Of a stretch of DNA of 64,000 nt, positions 38,995-48,500 are shown piece by piece. The stretch lies in assembly GCF_003641185.1 (NCBI RefSeq), contig NZ_CP032757.1:1674001-1738000 (forward strand). Reading direction: 5' to 3'. The position numbers were made by a program, and so were the translations under genes. The DNA comes from Lactiplantibacillus pentosus. Its GTDB lineage: Bacteria; Bacillota; Bacilli; Lactobacillales; Lactobacillaceae. The first letter of the stretch is position 1; each line of letters opens with the position of its first letter. The notes under the pieces are model-generated. The model ran no database searches. It was not told where the DNA came from and saw nothing but the letters and a program-made list of their open reading frames with translations.

Positions 38995-40449
38995 ATGGCA
39001 TTTGAAGGCCTAACGGAACGTTTACAAAAAGCAATGACCAATTTACGGCGCAAAGGGAAGATCTCGGAAAGCGATTTACGAGCCACGATGCGTGAAATTC
39101 GGTTAGCCTTACTGGAAGCCGACGTTAACTTTGCGGTGGTTAAGGATTTTGTTAAAACGGTTCGCGAACGCGCGCTCGGCGCAAAGGTGCTGGAAGGGTT
39201 AAATCCAGCACAACAAATTGTGAAGATCGTTGATGAAGAATTAACGAAAACGATGGGTGAAAAAGCAGTTCCACTGAATAAATCACCTAAAATTCCAACC
39301 GTTATCATGATGGCTGGGCTTCAAGGGGCCGGGAAAACGACGACGGTCGGTAAATTAGCCCTGAAGTTGAAGAACGAACAAAACGCACGGCCGTTAATGA
39401 TTGCGGCTGACGTTTACCGGCCCGCTGCGATTGAACAATTGCAACAGGTTGGTCAGCAGATCGATGTGCCTGTCTTCCAATTAGGGACTGATGTCGATCC
39501 CGTGGAGATCGTTCGTCAAGGGATGGCGCAAGCCCAAGAAAATCATAACGATTACGTCTTCATCGATACGGCTGGGCGGCTACAAATCGATGAACAGCTG
39601 ATGAATGAATTGGCCAACATCAAAGATTTAGTTCATCCAGATGAAATTTTGTTAGTTATCGATGCGATGACTGGGCAAAACGCCGTTAATACTGCCGAAG
39701 GGTTTAACGACAAGCTCGACGTCACTGGGGTCGTTTTGACCAAGTTAGATGGTGACACCCGTGGTGGGGCGGCCTTATCAATTCGCGCCGTGACTGGTAA
39801 ACCCATCAAGTTCGTTGGTCAAGGTGAAAAAATGACCGACTTGGACGTCTTCCACCCAGACCGGATGGCAGACCGAATCCTTGGTATGGGTGATATGCTG
39901 ACGCTGATCGAAAAAGCGCAACAGCAATACGATGAAAAACAAGCCGAAGAAATGAACCTGAAGATTCAGGAGAATACCTTTGACTTCAACGATTTCATTG
40001 ACCAATTGGACCAAGTCGACAAGATGGGGAACATGGAAGACATCATGAAAATGATTCCCGGCATGGCCAACAACCCGGCCATGAAGAACCTGAACATGGA
40101 TCCCAAGGATATTGCACATATTCGTGCGATCGTCTATTCAATGACCAAAGCTGAAAAGGCTGATCCAGACCTACTGAATCCGTCTCGTCGGCGGCGAATC
40201 GCGGCCGGTTCTGGACGTCCGATTCATGAAGTCAACCGGATGATCAAACAATTTAATCAGACCAAGAAAATGATGAATCAAATGTCCAAGGGGAACTTCT
40301 CCGGTATGGAAGGCCTCATGGGCGGCGCAAATGGCGGTGGCGGCATCGGCGGTAAGATGCAGCAAATGGCGATGAAGCGCATGGTTCGTCAGACGAAGAA
40401 GAAAAAACAAAAGCGTTTAGCCAAGGCCATGCGCCGTCGCAAACGCTAA
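38995..40449 (+). CDS. ffh: Signal recognition particle protein Ffh
   Basis: 484 residues from ATG 38995 (GTG 38986 is in frame). GTPase with GLQGAGKTTTVGKLA (about 107), DVYRPAAIEQL, DTAGRLQ and TKLDGDTRGG. The Met-rich M domain (MEDIMKMIPGM ... GGKMQQMAMKRMVRQ) binds SRP RNA and signal sequences. Partner of FtsY encoded 0.5 kb upstream. Confidence 0.97.
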   Translation: MAFEGLTERLQKAMTNLRRKGKISESDLRATMREIRLALLEADVNFAVVKDFVKTVRERALGAKVLEGLNPAQQIVKIVDEELTKTMGEKAVPLNKSPKIPTVIMMAGLQGAGKTTTVGKLALKLKNEQNARPLMIAADVYRPAAIEQLQQVGQQIDVPVFQLGTDVDPVEIVRQGMAQAQENHNDYVFIDTAGRLQIDEQLMNELANIKDLVHPDEILLVIDAMTGQNAVNTAEGFNDKLDVTGVVLTKLDGDTRGGAALSIRAVTGKPIKFVGQGEKMTDLDVFHPDRMADRILGMGDMLTLIEKAQQQYDEKQAEEMNLKIQENTFDFNDFIDQLDQVDKMGNMEDIMKMIPGMANNPAMKNLNMDPKDIAHIRAIVYSMTKAEKADPDLLNPSRRRRIAAGSGRPIHEVNRMIKQFNQTKKMMNQMSKGNFSGMEGLMGGANGGGGIGGKMQQMAMKRMVRQTKKKKQKRLAKAMRRRKR

Positions 40450-40484
40450 TCAGTAAGAATTTTTAGCCTGTCAAGAAAAAGTCC

Positions 40485-40513
40485 TTTACAAGCTATTGAT
40501 TTACTGGTATATT
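40485..40513 (+). promoter_or_regulatory. Promoter of rpsP-khpA
   Basis: TTTACA, exact 17-base spacer, TATATT; 32 bases before rpsP. Confidence 0.7.
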
Positions 40514-40545
40514 ATTACCTGTTAAAGAATTCGGGAGGTGTTTAA

Positions 40546-40818
40546 ATGTCAGTCAAGATTCGTCTAAAGCGGATGGGTTCAAAGAAAAATCCATTTTACC
40601 GGATTGTTGTCGCAGATTCACGTTCACCACGTGATGGTCGTTTTATCGCCCAAGTCGGCACATACAACCCACTTACTGAACCAGCCCAAGTTAAGCTTGA
40701 AGAGGAAGATATCCTCGGTTGGTTGAACAATGGTGCCCAACCTTCAGATACGGTTAAGAATATCTTATCCAAGGCCGGTATCATGAAGAAGTACCACGAA
40801 GCTAAGTTCACTAAATAA
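40546..40818 (+). CDS. rpsP: 30S ribosomal protein S16
   Basis: 90 residues: [20 protein letters not shown] and [13 protein letters not shown] are the S16 signature. GGGAGGTG site. 17 bases before khpA. Confidence 0.98.
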   Translation: MSVKIRLKRMGSKKNPFYRIVVADSRSPRDGRFIAQVGTYNPLTEPAQVKLEEEDILGWLNNGAQPSDTVKNILSKAGIMKKYHEAKFTK

Positions 40819-40835
40819 TAAAGCGGTAATAGATC

Positions 40836-41093
40836 ATGGCAGATATTAAAGCTTTAATCATCACAGTTGTTACCCCGTTAGTTCAATACCCGGACGATAT
40901 TCAAGTCGATTTCAAGGAAACCACACGGTACCTTGAATACAACTTGACGGTTAACGCCGAAGATATTGGTCGGGTCATTGGCCGGCAGGGACGGGTTGCT
41001 TCCGCAATTCGGACGATTGTGTATAGTGTCCGAGTTTCAGGACCAAAACGTGTCCGGCTTACGATCGAAGACGGACAACAAAAAAACTCTTGA
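40836..41093 (+). CDS. khpA: KH-domain RNA-binding protein KhpA
   Basis: 85 residues with a single KH domain; its GxxG loop is IGRQGR in GRVIGRQGRVASAIRTIV. KhpA/YlqC partners with KhpB/Jag to bind RNA and affect division and wall growth in streptococci. The stop codon lies inside the left arm of the terminator at 41081-41126. Confidence 0.92.
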   Translation: MADIKALIITVVTPLVQYPDDIQVDFKETTRYLEYNLTVNAEDIGRVIGRQGRVASAIRTIVYSVRVSGPKRVRLTIEDGQQKNS

Positions 41094-41126
41094 GCGAAGC
41101 AGTGATGTTTTGTTTAAGAGTTTTTT
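41081..41126 (+). terminator. Terminator overlapping the end of khpA
   Basis: AAAAAACTCTT / AAGAGTTTTTT, perfect 11-bp stem, 24-base loop. The left arm includes the last codons of khpA. Confidence 0.88.
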
Positions 41127-41276
41127 ATTATCCTCGGAGCAATCGCCAAGCTAGTCCAAGACGGGATAGTCTAAATAGCGTTTGTCGCCGGATGGTCAGA
41201 GTGGTGCTTGATTGGCATCAGATGTGTTAGAATAATTTACTTAGTCATTGAGATGAAATGAGGAGGCAGGTAACGC

Positions 41277-41801
41277 ATGGATTACTATCGTGTTGGAACC
41301 CTAGTTAATACCCACGGCATTCGTGGTGAAGTGAAGGTCGTCGTCGTGACTGATTTTCCTGAAGAACGGTTCAAAGTTGGGCAACAACTGGTCCTGTTTA
41401 AGTCGCCAGATGCAACGACTGGTGGAATTACCGTCACAGTCGCAAAAGCACGCGAACAAAAAGGCCTATATTTCCTGACCTTTAAGGGCTTGGGCAATAT
41501 TAATGATGTTGAAGGTTATAAGGGATGGACGATCAAAGTGCCCGCTGAAGCCTTGCATCAATTACCAGCCGGTGAGTATTACTATCATCAGATTGTCGGT
41601 TTAGACGTCGTGACGACTGATGACGAGCCACTGGGAACGATTAAGGAAATCTTGTCACCAGGCGCCAATGATGTCTGGGTCGTTAAACGAGCACACGGAC
41701 AAGCGGATGTGTTATTGCCAAAAATTCCGCAGGTCATCAAAAAGGTTGATTTGGATGCCGGGGTCGTGACGGTTGAATTAATGGAAGGGCTGATTGATTA
41801 A
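41277..41801 (+). CDS. rimM: Ribosome maturation factor RimM
   Basis: 174 residues. N-terminal [16 protein letters not shown] and PRC-barrel domain ([24 protein letters not shown]). Helps assemble the head of the 30S subunit around S19. GAGGAGG site. Shares a base with trmD (TAATG). Confidence 0.96.
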   Translation: MDYYRVGTLVNTHGIRGEVKVVVVTDFPEERFKVGQQLVLFKSPDATTGGITVTVAKAREQKGLYFLTFKGLGNINDVEGYKGWTIKVPAEALHQLPAGEYYYHQIVGLDVVTTDDEPLGTIKEILSPGANDVWVVKRAHGQADVLLPKIPQVIKKVDLDAGVVTVELMEGLID

Positions 41802-42541
41802 TGCAAATCGATATTTTAAGCCTGTTTCCAGAGATGTTTGCTGGGCCGCTGCACGAATCGATGATTGGCAACGCCATCGAAAATCAGGTCATTAACGTGG
41901 ATGTGACGAATTTCCGTGATTTTACGACCGATAAACATAACCATGTCGATGACTATCCATACGGCGGTGGTGCTGGCATGTTGCTACAGCCACAACCGAT
42001 TTTTGATGCATTGGCGAGTGTTCAGGAGAAGCATCCGCAACCCGGACGCGTGATTTTGCTTGATCCAGCTGGGGTTCAGTTTAACCAACACGTCGCCGAA
42101 GACTTCGCTAAAGAAGAACACCTGACCTTCATCTGTGGCCATTATGAAGGCTATGATGAACGGATTCGGTCATTAGTGACGGATGAAGTCTCATTAGGCG
42201 ATTATGTCCTAACTGGTGGCGAACTTGGTGCGATGGTGATGATTGACGCCACTGTTCGCTTGTTGCCAGGTGTGTTGGGGAATGAGGACTCCGCACCAGG
42301 GGATTCGTTCTCAAGTGGCTTGTTGGAATATCCCCAATACACACGCCCAGCTGATTTCCGGGGTATGAAAGTCCCTGACATCTTACTGAGTGGGGATCAC
42401 GGTAAAATCGATGACTGGCGCTTAGAACAGGCGCTTAAACGCACCTATGAACGGCGGCCCGATATGTTAGCGGGTTTGTCGTTGTCTGGCAAGGCGCGGC
42501 AGATGCTAGCTGAAATCAAAGCGGACGCGGAACAAGCATAG
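41801..42541 (+). CDS. trmD: tRNA (guanine-N1)-methyltransferase TrmD
   Basis: 246 residues, SPOUT fold with the knot region [12 protein letters not shown] and [15 protein letters not shown]. Methylates G37 of tRNAs to prevent frameshifting. Begins [13 protein letters not shown]. Usual order rpsP-khpA-rimM-trmD-rplS is conserved. Confidence 0.97.
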   Translation: MQIDILSLFPEMFAGPLHESMIGNAIENQVINVDVTNFRDFTTDKHNHVDDYPYGGGAGMLLQPQPIFDALASVQEKHPQPGRVILLDPAGVQFNQHVAEDFAKEEHLTFICGHYEGYDERIRSLVTDEVSLGDYVLTGGELGAMVMIDATVRLLPGVLGNEDSAPGDSFSSGLLEYPQYTRPADFRGMKVPDILLSGDHGKIDDWRLEQALKRTYERRPDMLAGLSLSGKARQMLAEIKADAEQA

Positions 42542-42579
42542 CGTATGCGCACCAGTTCGATGAAAAAGTTAAGAAAAAC

Positions 42580-42609
42580 TTGCACGTCCGGTCGCGGATG
42601 TGGTATTCT
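42580..42609 (+). promoter_or_regulatory. Promoter of rplS
   Basis: TTGCAC, 18-base spacer, TATTCT; leaves a leader of about 75 bases. Confidence 0.6.
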
Positions 42610-42624
42610 ATTTATTGGCTATTG

Positions 42625-42685
42625 TGCCCATTAACGATGTTCCGCTGACCAGGTTGTCACGAATGTCGGCGAAAGGAAGAAATAC
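42625..42685 (+). ncRNA. Possible L19 autoregulatory leader
   Basis: The rplS leader contains the stem CGCTGAC / GTCGGCG (7 pairs, one G-T) around a 16-base loop, directly before the AAAGGAAG ribosome site. Firmicutes rplS leaders are known to include a conserved L19-binding structure; I cannot confirm the match by eye. Confidence 0.35.
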
Positions 42686-42688
42686 ATT

Positions 42689-43045
42689 ATGCGTCAAAAT
42701 CAATTAATCGAAAAGATCACCAGCGAACAACTTCGTACGGATATCCCTGATTTCCGTGCCGGTGATACAGTTCGTGTTCATGCACGAGTTGTCGAAGGTA
42801 CTCGCGAACGGATCCAATTATTCGAAGGTGTTGTTATCAAGCGCCATGGTTCCGGTATCAGCGAAACCTATACTGTTCGTAAGATCAGTAACGGTGTTGG
42901 TGTGGAACGGACATTCCCATTACACACACCACGGGTTGCCGCAATTGATGTCGTTCGTCAGGGTCGCGTACGTCGTGCCAAGTTATACTACTTGCGTAAC
43001 TTACATGGTAAGGCTGCTCGTATCCCAGAACGTCGTCGTGGCTAA
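42689..43045 (+). CDS. rplS: 50S ribosomal protein L19
   Basis: 118 residues; conserved [40 protein letters not shown] and the basic C-terminus. Sits at the 30S-50S interface. Own promoter and terminator. Confidence 0.98.
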   Translation: MRQNQLIEKITSEQLRTDIPDFRAGDTVRVHARVVEGTRERIQLFEGVVIKRHGSGISETYTVRKISNGVGVERTFPLHTPRVAAIDVVRQGRVRRAKLYYLRNLHGKAARIPERRRG

Positions 43046-43097
43046 ATCACAACGTCAACAATCATTGGTTGCAGCTTAGGCTGGGCTAATGGTGAGG

Positions 43098-43133
43098 ACA
43101 GGTCATCACATTTTTGTGGTGGCCTGTTTTTTT
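43098..43133 (+). terminator. Terminator after rplS
   Basis: ACAGGTCATCACA / TGTGGTGGCCTGT with a TTTT loop and seven T. Confidence 0.93.
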
Positions 43134-43482
43134 ACACTTTTTTTGTGGGATGCGATGACGCGTTTTGTTTGCCAGCGGTGCTAAGTTTGTTAAGACCCGG
43201 GCGTTAAAATAAAGTTTCATGGAAAGCTCGCTAACCTAATGCGTCTCACGCCAAAACGTTTCTTGGCCGTTAATCTTGAAAAGGCCAAAAACAGATTGCT
43301 GGTTAATATTGTAGCGGGCAGCCACTTAAATTAGCAGCCTCGTAAAGGACGCACTTTTTGGTTAGTTGCTACTTTTTGGAAACTATCGAACAAAAAAGTG
43401 CCTACTTCTATTTTCAAAATATCCAAGTTATGATGAATTTGCAAAGAAAAATTTGCATTGAATAATTTGGAGGCAGTCGATT
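43134..43482. other. Non-coding region before the MFS gene
   Basis: No gene seen in about 350 bases. It holds the inverted repeat at 43351-43401 and an AT-rich promoter region. Composition falls from about 50 percent to below 40 percent GC across it. Confidence 0.6.
43351..43401. promoter_or_regulatory. Inverted repeat, possible operator of the MFS gene
   Basis: GCACTTTTTGGTTAGT (43351-43366) and ACTATCGAACAAAAAAGTGC (43382-43401) form an imperfect palindrome, with CTACTTTTTGGAAACT between them. The pattern resembles operators of HxlR-type regulators, but no regulator gene is adjacent. Confidence 0.5.
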
Positions 43483-44802
43483 ATGAATCATAAAAGATGG
43501 CGAGTCGTACCAGCAATCATTGCGACAGCGATTATGAGCTTTGCAGGAGTCTTGATTGAAACATCCATGAATGTTACTTTTCCAACTCTAATGGCTGAGT
43601 TCAACACCACTAGTGCAACAATTCAATGGGTAACGACTAGCTACTTGTTAGCACTAGCAATCGTTATTCCACTTTCAACTTTTTTAGTTCGTAATTTTTC
43701 AATTAAAACACTATTTATCACTGCCAATTTATTATTTGCTTTAGGCGTACTCCTGGATTTTCTTTCTCCAAGTTTATTAGTTCTTGTGCTTGGAAGGATC
43801 ATTCAAGGAGTCGGAACGGGGATAGCTCTGCCACTAATGTTTGATATCATTTTGAATTACGCACCAAAAAGTAAACGGGGCTTAATGATGGGGATTGCAA
43901 CGATGACCACTTCTTTAGCGCCCGCAATCGGTCCAACATATGGTGGCTTGATGCTTTCGTTATTTGACTGGCGTCGTATTTTTTTATTTTTGCTTCCATT
44001 TTTAGTCCTATCTCTATTTTTAGGTGTGGATGGCATCGGATATGAAAGTCATAAGAGAGGGGAACCATTTAACTTTATTAGTTTTCTCTGCTTGGCAATT
44101 GGCCTATCTACATTATTGCTAGCTATAGAAAACTTATCTTGGTTTTTGGGCCTCATCAGCTTGATCAGTTTTGGATTTTTTTATCGTTTCAACAGAAACA
44201 AACCAATTCTCAATTTGACTATTTTTAAAAACAGTCAATTTGTTACTGGACTATTTGGTGTGTTAGCGATTCAAGCGACCGTTCTGGGCTTATCTTTTAT
44301 CCTGCCGAATTATTTACAACTCAGATTACATGTTTCTGCCGCACTATCAGGCCTTTTTATGTTTCCCGGTGCAATTCTGGTTGCAGTTTTGGCCCCTTTG
44401 TCCGGCATTATCATGGATCGATTTGGCCCTTATCGCCCAATCGTTTTAGGGCTAATGCTAATGTTTATTGGGATGCTTTTGACAACTGTTTATTTTTCTC
44501 GGGCCAGTTTTATGGCGCTATTAATGTTTGATGTTGTATTGATGATGGGTGTTGGTTTTGCGGCGAGCAATCTGATGGCAGTGGCTTTATCGCAACTAAC
44601 AAAATCTGAACAAACAGATGGAAATGGTATCTTGAATACGCTCCAGCAGTTTGTTGGTGCGATGAGTACAACCATCGTAGCCAGTTTATTTAGTACATTT
44701 CAAGGAACAACAGGAGGTAATCTAGGTGTTTTGTTATTGTTAATTGTTCTGACAGTGGCTTCAGTCTTATTCATGTTTAAAGGTAGACAGATGCGTATTT
44801 AA
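43483..44802 (+). CDS. MFS drug efflux transporter, DHA2 (EmrB/QacA) type
   Basis: 439 residues with about 12-14 membrane helices. QWVTTSYLLALAIVIPLSTFL, LGRIIQGVGTGIALPLMFD and MMGIATMTTSLAPAIGPTYGG are the DHA2 proton-antiporter motifs. Good GGAGG site. A little shorter than usual 14-helix members. GC content and codon choice (many AAA, TTT, TTA, ATT) are much lower in GC than in flanking genes, which suggests horizontal acquisition. Substrate is unknown. Confidence 0.85.
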   Translation: MNHKRWRVVPAIIATAIMSFAGVLIETSMNVTFPTLMAEFNTTSATIQWVTTSYLLALAIVIPLSTFLVRNFSIKTLFITANLLFALGVLLDFLSPSLLVLVLGRIIQGVGTGIALPLMFDIILNYAPKSKRGLMMGIATMTTSLAPAIGPTYGGLMLSLFDWRRIFLFLLPFLVLSLFLGVDGIGYESHKRGEPFNFISFLCLAIGLSTLLLAIENLSWFLGLISLISFGFFYRFNRNKPILNLTIFKNSQFVTGLFGVLAIQATVLGLSFILPNYLQLRLHVSAALSGLFMFPGAILVAVLAPLSGIIMDRFGPYRPIVLGLMLMFIGMLLTTVYFSRASFMALLMFDVVLMMGVGFAASNLMAVALSQLTKSEQTDGNGILNTLQQFVGAMSTTIVASLFSTFQGTTGGNLGVLLLLIVLTVASVLFMFKGRQMRI

Positions 44803-45056
44803 TGTTCATGTGGGATTGTCATGTCCGGCCGTACTCAAGCTATACTTTATACTGACTGCCATGTCAGCGAAGTACCTGTGATCCGGCTTGCAGATAAAGA
44901 TTCCAACAGAAACGAGATACTATCAGCAAGCCGTAATTTAAGGCAAAAGCCATAATTTTTGGATTGGACTGCTGCGAGACTGGTCCGCTTACTCGGCCAG
45001 CCTCAGACACTTCTGTTCTTATGGAAAGGACGCCAATAGTTGGTTGTGCCTCATAT

Positions 45057-45095
45057 CTAAAATCGATCAGCACTTTTTTGTGGTGATCGATTTTT
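45057..45095 (+). terminator. Terminator downstream of the MFS gene
   Basis: ATCGATCA-CAC / GTG-TGATCGAT stem with TTTTTT loop and T5. It lies 255 bases past the MFS stop. Confidence 0.88.
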
Positions 45096-45370
45096 CGTCC
45101 CGATTTTTAGGAGCCAACTAGCGAGAAGTCGTCATTTTCTGTGGCCGTACAAATTGTGATAATCGACGAATTGATCCCAGAATACAAGAAGTGATTGGTG
45201 CGGTTCAAACCGAAAAATAACTGTTTATCTGGTAACTATCTTGATTAAATGAATGAACGAAGCATCCGAAGAATGAGGCTCGACCTGAGTTTGGTAGATA
45301 AACTAACAGCGTTATAACGTTAATCGATACCATTGGTCAACAATATTACCACATAAGTTAATATTTACCC

Positions 45371-45400
45371 TTGTTATTTCCACCTGTTTGAACATATACT
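45371..45400 (+). promoter_or_regulatory. Promoter of the surface adhesin
   Basis: TTGTTA, 18-base spacer, TATACT, giving an untranslated leader of about 140 bases. Confidence 0.55.
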
Positions 45401-45547
45401 AATGATTGAAGGGGTCAATTGAGTAGCTATTTTATAATTAAAACTGGGGATTAAATCACATCAAAACGTTCGCGATCAGTGCGAATATCGATTGATTAAT
45501 TTAGCTCACTTATTATCCTCATATGTTCGAACTTTGGAGGCCGTATC

Positions 45548-48500
45548 ATGAAAAATCGATTCAATCAAATAGGTTTAACAAGTAAGACGCATTTTAAACT
45601 TTACAAGTCTGGCCGGCGTTGGGTAACTGCCGGCATCACGGTGTTTTCAGTTGGACTTGGTTTAACGTTTAGTCAGGTGGAACAAGTCAAAGCGGCAACT
45701 AGTACGGCTGCGGATGACGCCGAAAGTAGCAGCAATGTCAATGCGAGTGCGACCACGGTCAAGAGCCAGACCGTGGTTTTAAAGTCAGGGGCTTCGTCGA
45801 CGACTGAGAAAGCGGATACTGCTGCCACGGCAAGCACTGCGGCGAAGACAACGTCGACGGCAAAGTCTGATGAAGCGACTAAAACTGATTCAGGGAGCAC
45901 CGGGGCTAAGACAGATGCCACCACTAATTCGTCGAGGACTGCGACTAAAACCGGGGATGAAATGGCGACAACTGCAACGGATGAGACTAGTACGGTAAAT
46001 GCATCCAGCGATAATACTAAAGCGGATACAACCGCAACGGTTTCGAGTGATACGGTCGTTTCCCAATCTGAAACAAGTGACACGCAATCAACGGTGGCTT
46101 CAAAATCTGATTCAGCCAGTGTTGCGACCACTAATCAGGCTACTACGGATGAATCAACGGGGACTAGTGTGCTTTCGGATGCGACGACCCCGGCAACGAC
46201 GCAAGGTACTAAGGACGATTCAAATACGAGTAATCAGAATGGTAATCAAGAGAACCCGTCGACGGGTAATTCCACGACTGATGCGACAACGGATAGTTCG
46301 AATGACAGCGACTCTAGTGAACAGGCAAGTGATACTGCCTCAGAATCAGATGTTGCAGTCAATGCCTCAGTAGATTCTAGCACAACGCCAATGACGCGTT
46401 TGCGGACGAATGCAACAATGGCCGCGCTAAGTTTAACGCCGATAACCACCAGCACCTCACTGACGACTAAATCAGCCATTCAGGCTGTATCGGCGGTAGC
46501 CAGCGCGGATGAAACCCAGGCGACGGTCTCACTAGCGACCAAGGGCACTGTCACGATGACCTATCATGTGAATAACGCGGCCCTGAATTATTTGGGTGAT
46601 CATATTAGTGGACCAGAAGCTAGCCCGGATAATGATATCGCTTACAATATTCAAGATGCAGCTGGTAATTACTTAACGGATACGAACGGTCAAAAAGTCA
46701 ATCTATTATATTTATTATTTATGGATGTAGGCAATGTTAAAGATTATTTTGATATTGCTTATAAAGATGTCAACGGCCAGGTCACGAATTATAATGGTGA
46801 TACCGATTTGGCAGAGCTTGATCAAGTCGGAACTTATGCCTTTACATTGAGTGCTGCTGGAAAATCAGCGATGGCTGACATTATTCAGGAATATGCGACT
46901 TACTATGACCTTGCGGACGATGTCAACTTAGATGACTATGTGCCAACATTTTCAGCGGATGCTTCAGCCTATACCTTTACCGTCAAAATTTTGCCAGCAA
47001 CCATTACAAACGAAGGTGTTGGAAATATTTTGTTGATGGCGGCAACTTCTCAGGAATATTCTGGTTCACTGACAATGTTGCCACAAGTAACGGTCAGGGA
47101 TGGCTCGAGTAAAATAATTCTCCAAATCAAGAATGGCGTCATTACCGCGGCAAGTGACGATATCGCTGGCCAGGCTAATCAGACCATTTTGACGGCAGCT
47201 GATTTCACGGACACTTACCAAGGCACTGAACCCAATTTAACGGGTGCCGATGTTGGGTCATACACGATGACCTTAAACGCTGCCGGGCAGGCTGCCATTC
47301 AAGCGGCACTGGGGTCAAATTACGTTCTCGACGCATCGTCAGTGTTCACCAAAACCAGTAATAAAGTGACGGCTGCACCACTGCAACTAACGGCAGCCGA
47401 TGACACCGTGACATACGATGGTAAGGCCCACGGGACCAGCGTCAGTGTCACTAGTGGAACGGCGTATGATCAATTTGATTTTACAACGCCAACTGAAATC
47501 AATGCCGGCTCTTACACCATGACGGCGGGATTGGCTGATGCCGACCAAGCGGCACTTTTAGCCAAAAATTATACCGTTACCAAGATTGATGGCACACTTG
47601 TGATTAAGCCGGCAGCCCTAACTGTAACCGTGAACAATGCGAGTGTTGATTACGATGGGCAGGCGCATGGGACGACGGCGAGTGTCACCAGTGGGACCAA
47701 TTATGATGCGTTGACCTTTACCGCCGTTACCGCAGATGGCAGTGGGACTGCAACTGAAACCAATGCGGGATCGTATGCCATGACCGGTACCACTGCCGAT
47801 GCAACACAAAATTATCAAATCACGTATGTGAATGGCACGTTGACGATCAATACCGTTAAGGCCACGATTACCATTCCGAGTCAGGTTTATTGGGTTGATG
47901 GCACGACTAAAAATTTGACGGCGACCGTTTCTGGGACCGTTAATGGCGAGTCACTGAGCTATCGTCTGACTGACGGGATGAGTTCGGTGGGTACCAAAAC
48001 CATTACCGCGACTGTCGATCAGACCAGTGCGGTCAATCAAAACTATCAAATTAGTGTGACTCCAGGTACTTTAACGATTGGTGATGTGAACGTCGTCTAT
48101 CGTTACGAGTACATTGATGCTGGCGGACAGACGCATGTCGTTGAAACGGACACGGGTCGTGCGACCCACGGGACGGATGTGACCGCTACCGATTACTTGA
48201 ATTATACGACTGTTGGACAGCCTAAGACTGGCTACACCTTAAAATCTGACAATACCGGAATTGCCGCTAACGGCACGTTAACCGATGAGGGCGGCACCGT
48301 GGTCTACGTTTATTTAGCGAATACGGAAACCGCCACCGTGACGTATGTCGATGGGACGACGGGGGCCACACTAACGGCTGCTCCCTTGGAAGGTGCTTAC
48401 GGCACGACTTCTGACTATCGAACAGCTGACACGATTGCGAACTATGAGAATAATGGCTATGAGTTGGTTAGTGATAACTATCCGAACAACGGTGTGTCCT

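Larger units (their letters stand above)
44803..45547. other. Non-coding region between MFS gene and adhesin
   Basis: About 745 bases. It holds the terminator at 45057-45095 and the adhesin promoter at 45371-45400; no credible gene on either strand. The section 45300-45540 is AT-rich. Confidence 0.6.

Noticed and set aside
44803..45056. A third copy of the structured element of 55491-56358
   Set aside because: Only short words such as CCGGCTT are shared; the core CTGACAACGCTGG and the paired arms are absent.
44864..45073. 69-codon minus-strand reading frame after the MFS gene
   Set aside because: It crosses a terminator hairpin and has no ribosome site or family resemblance.
45673..46131. 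Long minus-strand frames under the adhesin stalk and repeats
   Set aside because: They arise from the biased Thr/Ser/Ala/Asp codon pattern of the plus-strand gene.
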